DNA of 64,000 nt, from assembly GCF_029784155.1 (NCBI RefSeq), contig NC_073692.1:429393324-429457323 (forward strand), given 5' to 3'. Made by a program: the position numbers and the translations under genes. Source of the DNA: Uranotaenia lowii (taxonomy: Eukaryota; Arthropoda; Insecta; Diptera; Culicidae). Positions 51,301 to 63,300 of this stretch are shown here, one piece after another (the first letter of the stretch is position 1; each line of letters starts with the position of its first letter). The notes beneath the pieces are model-generated. The model searched no databases and was not told the origin of the DNA. It was given only the letters and a program-made list of their open reading frames with translations.

Positions 51301-54300
51301 ATATTTTTTCTGCGCCCTAGATTCATTACAAAATCAACGTTAACGAGTTTTTTTTCCATTTTTTCTCTCCTACCAAGAACGAAAAGATCCCAGCAAGCGA
51401 TAGATAACCGATATTTGAAACGTGTTTTATTGCCTCCTTTGATGAAGCAAGGATTCTACCAAGGGGCCATATCAAAAGCAAAACGGTAGGCACCCAAACT
51501 CAGTTGGCTGTGAGGCTGTCCTAAGCTCTCGGGAAAAATGCCCCCTCCTTCGACGGGGTTTTTTTTTCAATATTTACCTTTGATATCACAGTCGGTTTGT
51601 TGGCACCTTGCAAGCGCTGACACAAGAAGTCACTAACTGATAACTCCGGCTGCTGAATAGAGATAGTCGACGACACACTGGCGCTTAACATTCCGAGAAG
51701 TGAAAGAAAAAGTTAGTCGAGCGATCAGAAAACTTTGTTCTGATGCGTTTTGATTTTGCGATTTTCCTCATTTCGCCAAACGCGCTCGCGGAAAAGCTGA
51801 AATCGGGAAAATATTACGTGAGGTTTATATCGGAGAAATCTCCGGGTAGAACATACCTACATTCGTTTAGTGAGTTTGCGATGTTTGAACAAATCCCTAA
51901 GATGGAAAGATTTTTTTTCGGGAACAATATTTGGAAAGGACTTATGGATGGTTTGGTAACCGGATTCAAACCTCTGATCATTCGAAATCCAGCAGAAACT
52001 TTCATGGAAATCGGACGGTCATTCACCATTTTCAAAATGTACTCTAGTTTTCAAACGAAAAAGGACCTCGGTGGGGATGCAGTAAATCATTCCATAATGA
52101 GTGCCGTGCCTTCTACTTCGTTATGTCTTTATTCCTTCGTTCTGCAGCCAAGTAGTGAGGAGTCGATAAGAATCAAAAGGAGATAGAAAAAATAAATGGT
52201 CTAACACAAGAGATAGAAGATAGAAAAAAAAAACCCAAGCCATCATCAAATCGCAACTGTGAACAAGAAACCGATATGTCTACCTGCTTTTGTGCAGATC
52301 TATTAGAAAGATACCACTGAGAAGTAATGGAGAAAAAGAAGGAAAAAAACCGAGTCGGTACAATTGGGAAGAAATTGGAAAATGTCACGTTCGTATCGCT
52401 GTTGAATCTTCGGCTTCAAATGATAATATTTCTTGAATTTTGCTGAATTGCTCCTATCCTGTCGATTTGGAATAGAAAGAACGAACATATTTAACGGTTA
52501 TCTTATCAGCACCGCATTTCTCTAGTCGAAGGCTGAAACAACCCGAGCGTTTTTAATTATAAAATTTAAATCATTCTGTAAGTTCTACAATGTATGTAGG
52601 TAGAATACATCATTTCAATTATTTTAACTTTTTTAAAAACACCGAAAATATTATTGAGCAAGTGGGGAAGGGCAAGTCCTTGTTTTTGTGGACTCCGAAT
52701 TCCAGTTAAAGAGAAAACCAATTCAATTAGTTGTTGTTTTATGTGACGGCACGCACTCTGATATTTTAACGCGAACCAACTAAGTACGACAACGTAAAGA
52801 CAACGAGTATTTTGTCATTTTAAGAGGCCTCGGACGGTTGTACTCCATTTACCCGAAAACTATTGCCCAGAATGAAAAATCCCCAGAATTTCAATCGCCA
52901 GAAAGAACCATTCCCCAGAATTTTTTTCCCCAGACGAACCATTCCCCAGAAAAATTTTCGCCAGAATGTACCATTTCCCAGAAATTTTTTCACCAGAATG
53001 AACCATTTACCAGAAATTTTTTCGCCAGAAGAACCATCTCCCAGAAAATTGAAAACATTTATCCTTACTAGAAATTAATAAAAAAAAAAAGGAATTGTTA
53101 CAAAAAAATGGGGTTTCATAACTTAATCCTTTTGCGGCAAAGCCGCAACCAACGAGGATGAAGGGGCTGAGGCGGCACAAAGCCGCCGAAGCTCCCAAAT
53201 CCGAGGTGGCCGCCGACCCGCCGCACAGTGGTTCAAATCCCCAAAAAGCCGGAAAAAAGTCCATTTTTCAAGTGGGCGACAACTAAATTTTTTATGTTGG
53301 AATCGATTCTCCAATATTCTAGGAACGTTATGATGTATTTAGATATTTTCTAGGACCTTTTTTACACCTTCTATGAAACAAACATGAACGACAACTTTAA
53401 CGCAAGAATTAAAAATAGGATTTTTTATTCTCAGCCCAAAACAACTTAAAAAAGCATATAAATCTTTAAAAATTTATAAATTTTTATACAGAAGTGATGT
53501 ATTATAATCTTATTCACAGTTTAGAGATAAAAGACGTCCTTAATATCATGAACTAATAAAGTTTCGCTTCATTGGAAACCCAAAATTAGATGATAATTTT
53601 TTTTCAATTTACTCTATTTATTATTCGGAAGCCAAAATAAAGCTTGCGCTGCCGATCGCCGTGGTAAATTATACACCGTTAGATAGGTGAAAACCTCATC
53701 AAAAACATATCTTAAAAGCAGCTGCTAGTTTTTGCTATATTTTGAATACGGTGTCATTGAGTGGAACGCTGTTTGGTTTAAATATGCAAATTTTAAAGTA
53801 TTTATACAGAGCTATCCAAGCATCGGTTGCTTCGATACAAATGCAAATTCACCTTTAAACAACAGTTTTAATATTTATCCAACTAACCTACAGGAATTTA
53901 GGAGCCCAAACTTAATTTTACCAAAAATAGTCATAGTTAATTGAAAAATATTTAATTTCCCAGTATAGCTCAAACCCCGTTTTAGAAACTTTTGAAAAAA
54001 ATAGTAAACTTTGAAAAAAACTCCAATTTATTATTTTTTTCAACTTTCCGCCTGTAATCTTTAACAAAATAGCATTTTATTAATTTTTTCCCACTTTTTT
54101 TTATTTTGAACCACTGTGCGCCGTCGGAAGCGGCGGCCCCATTACATTGGTCTAGGTCTGCCGGGGCTTCCTAGGTCTGCGTGAAAGCTAGGGGTGATCC
54201 CTTAGCCCCGTCCGCCACGCAACAGCGTGAAGGACAAAACGTCTTTCAAGTTCGAACGCGCAGCGTGAGGAGTCGGATACCAAAACGGTTTTTTAAAGGA

Positions 54301-57300
54301 CCATGGTAAGCATTGAATCAATTCAAGTACCATAAACCATAAACAAAGCACAATGGTTCTAAAATAAATTTAGTTGGAAAATTTCAAAGTTGTAGTTTCA
54401 TTTTAAAAAAATCATTTTGAAAAAATGCATTTCGAATCATATGAAATTTACAAGAATTCATTAGAAAAAAAAAAATAAATAAAAATACAAGAGGAAAAAA
54501 TCTGGGATTTGTGCCATTCTGGGAAATGTTCTATTCTGGGGAAAAAAATTCTGGGAAATGGTCCATTCTGGGAAAAAAAATTCTGGTAAATGGTGTATTC
54601 TGGGGAATTTTTTTCTGGGAAATGGTTCATTCTGGGGTTTGATTTCGGGCATTTGTCATTCTGGGAAAAATTCATTCTGGGCAATGGTTTTCGGGTAAAT
54701 GGGATACAATCGCCTCGGACTTAGAAAATTGCATGTTAAAAATGGTGATCTTTTCAAAATCGTAAAAAATAGGAGTGAAAACCTTGAGACGAGGGGTGGG
54801 CAGATCATTCCCAAAATTTGAAAATTTGTTCCACTAATCATAGCAAGTCTTTTGGTTTGTATGAGAAAATTGAATATTTTGTACTGAAAAATCAACATCA
54901 TTTTTGTTTCTTCTGTGAAACCGAAGATCATAACTTCGTATCTTATAAGACAAAAAAGTTATTATAAGTTGAATAGGAGCATGTCATTTGGCATTGAAAA
55001 ACAATAAATTCAATTGACATCACTACTGGAACCTCGCGAATTCTTGCAGTAAAGTAGTCATGCTATACCTCTAAAGAAACTAGAGTAAACAAAGAGGCGC
55101 AATCTGATCCCTTTTGGAATAATAAGCAACCCTGCTGTAGGACTGCCTTTAAGACTGCTTTGTTTTGTTCGATTGGAATGACACTGACAGAAAATCAAAA
55201 ATTCCAATCATGACATTTCGTCTCTTTGTCCCAGCAGTGATGTCAATTGAATTTATTGTTTTTCATTGCCAAATGACATGATCTTGATTTTTTAGTACAA
55301 AACATTCAATTTTCCCATTCAAACATAAAAGTTCAAATTCACTCATGTAAACGTTACGTAAAAATTCTGCAAAAAAATCATGGATGAGTTTTGAACTAAA
55401 GCTAAACTTATCCCCAGGGTTTGAGAAATTCGAAAATGACCCCAAGTCGACTCAGTGACTGATACACGCAATTTCGCCTAATACATATTTAGAAGGATTC
55501 GCTAGAGACTCGATCAAATATAATGTTGTAACTAAGAGGCCGCAAAACAACCATAAAATGCTAAAGAGCCACATTGGTCCTTGAACAAACTTGATTTGTT
55601 GTTTTTCAAAAAAGAGATCACAAAACCAAATGAAGATTCAATATTCTATGGTTCGTTTTGATTAAATTTTCAATAAATAACTTTTGGACATGGTGAAAAA
55701 TTCCACAATTGTAGTGAATAGAATTGTGAAAATAGAAGAAGTTAAACGCTTTACGCTCACAAAAGGGAACGGGAAAAGAAAAAAGGCCAATCTAGTGATT
55801 AAATTCTCTGGTGATTGTTCTCGGCAAAGCTGGTGATGAATTTTAGAACAGATTCTTCCAAATTGCTATCGAGGGTTACGGAAACTATGTAAATTGCAAC
55901 AATTTAGAATAAATTCATATTAGTTTTCAAAAATCATTAGTGACACAAGATTTTCATAGTAAGGTCAACCTAAATATTCATGCAACACGGAAAAATTATA
56001 TTCGGTTTTTCTATTTGTGGTTTTCTAAATAAAAGTCAACATTTTCAGAGATGGCGAGTAACGTTAACCTCTCAGAATAAAGTTAAAGTTGATTTAAAAA
56101 GAATTTAGCACTATGAGCTCGACCGATTTCAATTGCCACCTCTAGTTTTGAACAGAAATATCCTACAGTGTTGCAAAAAAAAATCAAAAATTTATTTTTA
56201 ATATTAATAAAAACTGAAGCTTAGTTCATTTAGTAATAACACAGTTACGAATCGAAGTAAAACCATGGAACTTAAAGTATAATCGGTAAGTTCAGATTGT
56301 AGGTTGCGAAATATACATACAAGGGTACTTTTGAAAAACTTTTAAAAACAGCGAAAACCAAAGTTTTTGTTTTGGAAATTGTTGTTTTTTCACAGGAGCA
56401 GAGTCTCAGAGAAAGAGTCATTAGAGAATTGAACTGCTGCTCTCTAGGTTGCAATGAACTCACCAGCCTCTCGACCAATCAAGCAATAGCTCATTGCCAC
56501 TGTAATAGTTAGTGTTTAAGCTTAATGTCATTTGAGATGGTTGAATGGGTTGGTCAATAAATTGTACCTTATTTCGTTTAAAGGACTTTCAGTACATTTC
56601 ATTAATAAAAACAAAAATTCACATCATCAAAAATTAATTCGAATATCTTAACATTGATAAGAAAAATTTGAAAAATTCTTGATTTTCATTTGTAAATATC
56701 AGTGCTGATATGAAAAATACAAATACCATGACAAGCAATTGACAGACATTTTTGACATGTCGTTTCGAATTCCCATAAAGCTTCTTTAAAACCTTTAGAA
56801 GTATGTTAACGGTGCGTTAGAAATTGTAAAGCGAACGTAATCGACCTTCTTGAAAGAAGTTGCATTAAAAGCGCTTAGAAGTTCCGTTATCGATAATTTA
56901 ACTTTTCAAAGGGCGATGAAAGTTCCTGAGTAACTTTCACGTGACAAGAGTCACCTGAAGCTCGCGTAAAACATTTTTTCAGCCAAATGTGAACTTCGGA
57001 GTTCCGTCTTTAAGTGAAAACGCGACTTTTGGTCGCGACTTGGGAATCCTTCCCTTCCCCCGACGAACCGTTAGGACGTGGCCGGCGCCGTTATTGACCA
57101 TATAAGATAAGGAACCTTCGAAACGTGTACACAGAAAATGGTAAGCTCCATTTATTTTGATCTATGTACAATTTTGATGGTTCTTGTCATGGCCGTAGGA
57201 ACGGGGGGGGTTTTGGGGGTTAAACCCCCCCCATGAAGGTCCAAAAATGCCAAGTGATATTTTTTTGCTAGACATAAAATTTGAAATTTCTAATAAAACT

Positions 57301-60300
57301 TTGATGAAAAACAGAAATAATTCATGAGTGACAATAGTGCAAAAATCTTAACTCCAAAACCTCGAATTCCAGGACAACAATTCTACAGCAGTTTTTTACT
57401 TGTTGATAGTGATTGAGTCCAAAAAAGTTCGACTAAACTTATAAGATTGTCTGAATTTTAACCAGATTTTCTCCTTATATTTGTCAATTCAAACGAAAAC
57501 TTCAATTGAGTCATAAGAATTATGTATCTCGCGTCCAAACAATTTATTTTAAACAAATTTCGTCAAAATAAACATAAATGTTGTTTTGGAATCTTCAAAC
57601 ATGATTTTAATCGGCTGATGTGTTTCGATTCAATAAAAACAGTTTCCATGTGTTTTCTTTTATTTTAATGGAATAATTCCGAAATTTTCCTGCAAGTTGG
57701 CAGGATTTGCTCTACTTTCGCAAAGTTTTAGCAAAAAATAGCCAGGATTTGCCCAGCCTGGATACTTGGGAAAAATTATCTAGTAAGTATCCAGTTTATT
57801 GTTCTTAATTTTCAGATTGGATCATCTTTGGTATAGAATACTGCAAAATTGGAACATAAGAAAGTCCAGAATTACAAAATGTGAAACAATTGCATCCTTC
57901 ACAATTTTATTCAAATTTACAAGTTCAATTACGAATAAATAATTGGAACACAATTCATATTCAAAACCATAAATTCAGAATCAAAAAAATATATTTCTGG
58001 TTCGTTAAGGGTTTTGATACAAATTTCGTTTTTGGGTTTCAAATTCGTAGAATTTATTATCTAGAATATGGATTAAGGTTTTGATTTTGGGTTCAAAATG
58101 CAGAATTTAGACGTGGAACTAAAATCCAAAGTATGTATTCAGATTTAGTTCAAATTTAAGTTTTTTAATAAATATTAAAATATCAATCTTTAAATTTCAT
58201 TAAGGATTCAAATTGAAAGAGATAGCAGTTTCATAACCTTGATTCTTGTTTCATTATAAAATTTTTAATTCAATCAAAGTCAGTTTAGAAGCACAAACCT
58301 GGTGAAAATCACATATAAAAAAGAAATATCTGGATTTATATCAAAGATTTTTTTTTTATTAAGATTTAAGTTTTGAAAATAAACCTGATTTTTTACATTT
58401 ATTGCGGAATATTTGATACATTTTCACCCATACTTAAAATGGTTATGCGTGTGGTTCAAAAGAATAGGCATTCTAACGTAAGTAAGCAAACAAGTTTTTT
58501 TTTCTAAATGAAGCTTTCAAAATCCTGTTTTTTTGGTTCCGATTAGGATAGTTGTTTCTAAATCATTATGCCACTCCCGACTTTTCTCAACGATGCATTT
58601 GGCACACCTGTCATTGAAAAATTTATCCGAATCAACTGTGTTCGATGTTTACTCTTGAGCTCAAACTCACGGACATAAGTTCAGAAGGCAACTGATTTAT
58701 CAACTGAGCTACAGTTACGTTAGAAAAAGAATGAAATCGCGTTAAGCTGCCCACTCTCTTTCAACTTTGACATGCTGCCATCTCTCTCTCGGTTGATATT
58801 TTTTCATGAAATTTTAACACAATCTTGTTCAACTATCCAACTAACGCTATACAAAATTTGAAGTGTTTACAATGACTGAACAAAATACAGCTTTTCGTTC
58901 CTTTTTGGACGGAAAATTGTATGGTAACAGCTTGTCAAAGTTAGAAAAGAGTGCGCAGCTTCCCGCGATTTAATTTTTTTTTTTTGAACCCAACTGTATA
59001 TCACAAGTCGCTTTATTTTTTAAAGCTTCATGAAAAAAATGGCATCTCCTAAGACTTATTTTCAAAAATAAATAATTATTAATACAAAATACCTTTAACT
59101 TGAATAATATGTACTTATATATACATACATACATTTTTCACTTGTGTTTGCATTGTTCAAGCAAAAATGTTATAGGAAAAAAATTGTCATCAAAACCCCC
59201 CCCATGACCCGGTTCTTCCTACGGCCCTGGTTCTTGTCAATCACGGAGTAGCAACTACTGAAATGTACGGTTTATCTAAGCTCAAGCTCAAGCTCAAGCT
59301 CAAGCTCAAGCTCAAGGAGCAGAGTCTTAGCTAATCATTATATTTAAAAGAAAATACATGTTTTAATCTTCTAGGGACCCTTTTTTCGTCCATCAGAAAT
59401 CATTTGTTTCATTGCCTAGGTACCAGGGAAGCAAAATGAGCAGATCTGATAATGATAACTGGTTTATCGCTTGTGTAACACTTAGCGATAAATATGAGAA
59501 AGCGATGACTTCTGATCCCTTTCCAATGCCGATCAAGATAACTCGACCGAAATTATTTTCTCTCGGTCAGTTCTAGTTCTGAGATTATTCTCTGACAAAA
59601 CTGGAAGCGAACGAACAAACAAATGATCAGAGAGTGCTTTTTCTTGCTATTTACTTCCATTCTGACTCTCCGCGCTCTAAACTCCATGCAAAATAGTGAG
59701 AAATTTTCTCTCGTCTGGGAGCGAGAACTTATCCTTAACGTTACAAGAGACGATAAATTTGAATCGGAACGCACAACTTATCGAGAGCAAAATGGAAGTT
59801 GATAAGCGCTAGTACAGTGTTCTTGCGGATGAAAATCTCTCTCACGGGTGTTTTGATCGGCACATTCTATCGGAGGATAACGATTTTTGGATTCCCTGCT
59901 AGGTACACAAATTATTCGTACGCAAACAACCTATCTTTTAAATATGGTCCCTTTTGTTGAATATGCTCTCAATTTATGCCAAAAAACTGATAAGGGAGAC
60001 CCTTGTCCTTCCCATCCCTTCCCTGCTGGAAGGGATCTCAAAGAATCAACCCCTTTTTTTGTACTCCAAAACTCTATCATAATAAATTTATCTACTCACT
60101 GAAAGGAAGTAAGTGTCTTAAGTAATCATTGAACTATACCAAAACAATTTCCCATGTCAAATTTTGTCTATTTGTTAGATAAATTCTCGGGCTATGCCAA
60201 AAAAGTATCAAAGCCCTCCTCCTCTCTTTCTATATTCTAAATCATATCCTCCTACTGGAGAAAAGAACGTTTTCAAACAATCACAGAAATATTTATCGTA

Positions 60301-63300
60301 TTAAAATTCCATCCCATGCCAAATTTTGTTCCATTTGCTTCTTGAGTTATGCATAAACTTGTAAGGGAACAGCACGATTAATTAAATGAAAAAAATGTGT
60401 ACGGACGGAAGCCCTCTTTTCACCTTTATAGCTCCCCGTAGAAGGAGAAGAATTTTAGTACTAGAATACCCTCCGATGCCGAATTTGGATCCTGGAATAG
60501 TTATCTAATTATGCAAAAAAAATTGAAAGGCAGCTTCCCCGAATCAGTGAAAGGAGGAAGAATACTTAAACAATCATAGAAAAAAAATCTACTCATATAC
60601 CCGCTGCTATTTTATTTGAATAATAAGTTCTCGAGTGATCCTAAAATATTGTATAAAAAGCTCCCTCCTCCTTTCCCTTATCCCGTTGAGAAAGGAAGGG
60701 GTCTCGAAACATAAAAAAACTTTTCTTGTACTCGAATATACTTTTTTGATAAATTAGATTTTTTTTCGATTAGTTCTCGAGTAATGCATGAAAAGGAGAC
60801 CTCCTCCCCCTATCTTATCCCCCAGTGGAATGATAGATGGGTTTCAAACATGGTAGAAACTTAATTCGTTGCCTTCATATGTGAAATTTGGATTCATTCG
60901 CATGATTAGTTATCGAATTTTGCAAAACATGTTATGGGAGGCCTCCCTTTTCTATCTCCACACTGAAATGAAGGAGGAGCATCAAACCATCTTTAAAATG
61001 TTCTTCCTACCCATACACCTCCGCGTGCCAAATTTGGTTCCGTTTGCTTGTTTATTTCTCGAATTGAGCGGAAAATTGTATGTAGGCCCCTCCCGCTTCC
61101 TATTTCCCCATTAGAAGGAGGGAGGGGCACCAAACCATTTCAAGAACATTTCTCCACTCAGAGGAAATCTTATTATAAATTTCATAAGATACATCTTATG
61201 AACCACTTTTTTGCGTCCAAACGAATTTTTCATAAGAGTCTTATGAAATTCTTTCAATTTTCATACGATGTTCTTATGAAAAATAGAAGAAACGGCATTG
61301 TGAAAAAATGATGAACACATTCATTCATAGCATCAGTTTTTTTTTTCATCATCTAACAGTACGAAGCAATCGCCAGTTAATAGTTATTATAGTTTTCCTT
61401 CAATATTAAATGTTATTGTTTTCTCCGGAATGGTAAGCTCGATTTGATGTTTTTGGTGTGAACGTTGAATATATTAGTAAACTAAAATACATTATTTGTT
61501 TACTTTTCAGCAAGCTGATCGGCAAAAAACGAAAGGTCGAAGATTAAGATGCGGCAAAAAAAAACTTTGATGGAGCCGTCTGTTGATGCGCTGCTGATGA
61601 TGACCGTGAAGGATTTAATTTTAAACAAATTTGGCAAACAATAAAGTGAATGTTTTCAACATGAAATATCGAGAATTTTTCTTATTAGAAAGTGATTTAC
61701 TGTTTCCATAAGACAATCTTATGAATTTCATTAATTTTTCTTATGGCGCCACTTCATAAGAGAATCTTATGGCATACATAATAGTATTTTTCTGAGTGTC
61801 GTAACCAAATACACTCCCATACCAAATTTGGATCCATACCATTTTTCTTTTGTTTAAGACGCCGGCTCCCCCCTTCCAGAGATTAGGTGGGGTTTTAACT
61901 ATAATAGGAACTTTCCCCGGCTCTCAAAAAACCCCATTGCCCAGTTTTACGCAAATCGGTTCAGCAGTTTCCGAATCTATAAATTCATTTTTATATACAT
62001 GCAGATTACACCTCCCAAAAATCTCTGGAAATTTAGGAAGCGATTATTTCAGTCCAGATTCAGCGCAACGAATTTGAATTTTGTATGGACATTGGTATAG
62101 AAAAACAAACATAAAAAATTTCATTCAAAAATCATAAGATGTGCACTAAACTCAAAAAAATTCTAACATTGAATCAGATATACTTGAGCCGATATACACC
62201 ACTTAACGAAAAAACGGGAGACATGAATAGCGTTATCTGGCGACAGAAAAGGAAGAATTACACTGTGATTTTTATCGGAGCTTTGATCAGAGATGCCAGG
62301 TGTTTCTATGTTTCAGAATTTTTTCTAAATTTCGTGGACCGTCTTGAAAATCTCTCGAATTGTCCTGATTTTTGAAAAATGGTCCTGAATTGTTCCAATT
62401 TAAGAAAACAATCTCAAAAATTTATACTGAAGTTATGAGGAGATCGAACATGACTATAATAAAATAGTTGTACCCATTTGATCGTTGGGAATCTTCAGTT
62501 CAGATGATATTAAAATGATTATGATATGAACTGCAATCCAGCCGAGAAGATGCTCCCTTTTGTTGCATATATTAAGGCGTTTTCGTCATCTGTTTATGCA
62601 ATTTAGTGAAAGTAAATCAAATCCTGTTTTTTTTTAATACCAACTGACACCTCTGTTGGACAATCGCAAAAAGTGTTGATCAGGGATGCTGTCCAATTTT
62701 CATCACTTTTGTATATAGTTTACGTACAATGATAAACAAAATATTTGAAAAATCTGATTTAAATTACAATTTCCATTAGTCAGTACGAAAATCTTTAACG
62801 GCACCAATTCCTTCAGAAAAGTTCATTTGATATGAGACACAATCAGTAGTAATCGATGGATTTATGGTTAAGTTAATTTGGCGTAAGTCAGAATCGCTTT
62901 TATTTAATTTTATGATACAATAATATGTAGTGGAAGGATTTATGTTGATTTATATTTGTTGGAGATGTATTAGATTTTTTAAATTTCTACTGCTTTGGTG
63001 CAAAAAGAAAAATATACTTATTTTAATCATGTTAATCTCTATCCAATCCCAAATTTGCATCAGCCATTCAAGTTAAAATTTTCAACTCTGTTACTGAATT
63101 CAAAATCCTGTTGATGAATCGAAACCGAAAATGATAATTTTTAAACTTGAGCTTTCTATCCTTGATTTAAAACAGTTTTTTGTTCCTTTTATCAAAAACA
63201 ACTTTATTCTCTCATCTGTTAAACTACTCGAAGCCAACGTTAGCTGTACTCATCCAACAAACCGAATCAGTTTTACAGAACCAATCTCCCTCTGGGGAAA

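Larger units (their letters stand above)
59907..62010. repeat. Degenerate tandem repeat of about 145 bp, interrupted by a DNA element
   Basis: Units carry TGCCAAATTTGGTTCCRTTT, then TTCTCGAGTWATGC, then a C-rich/G-rich pair (CCTCCC...GGAAGGAGG). Landmarks fall near 60325, 60477, 60878, 61024 and, beyond the insertion, 61818. The last part contains ATCGGTTCAGCAGTTTCCGA, as at the end of such arrays elsewhere in mosquitoes as I recall them. Units are strongly diverged. Interrupted at 61155-61798. Confidence 0.6.

Noticed and set aside
51743..52186. 147-codon plus-strand frame as a gene
   Set aside because: No recognised domain, opposite strand also open, and a flanking context of intron and repeats. 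Kept only as an unassigned frame.
53215..53245. tRNA gene suggested by GGTTCAAATCC, a B-box-like sequence
   Set aside because: The motif is the terminal repeat of the Transib-like element. No A box at the proper distance and no cloverleaf can be formed with upstream sequence.
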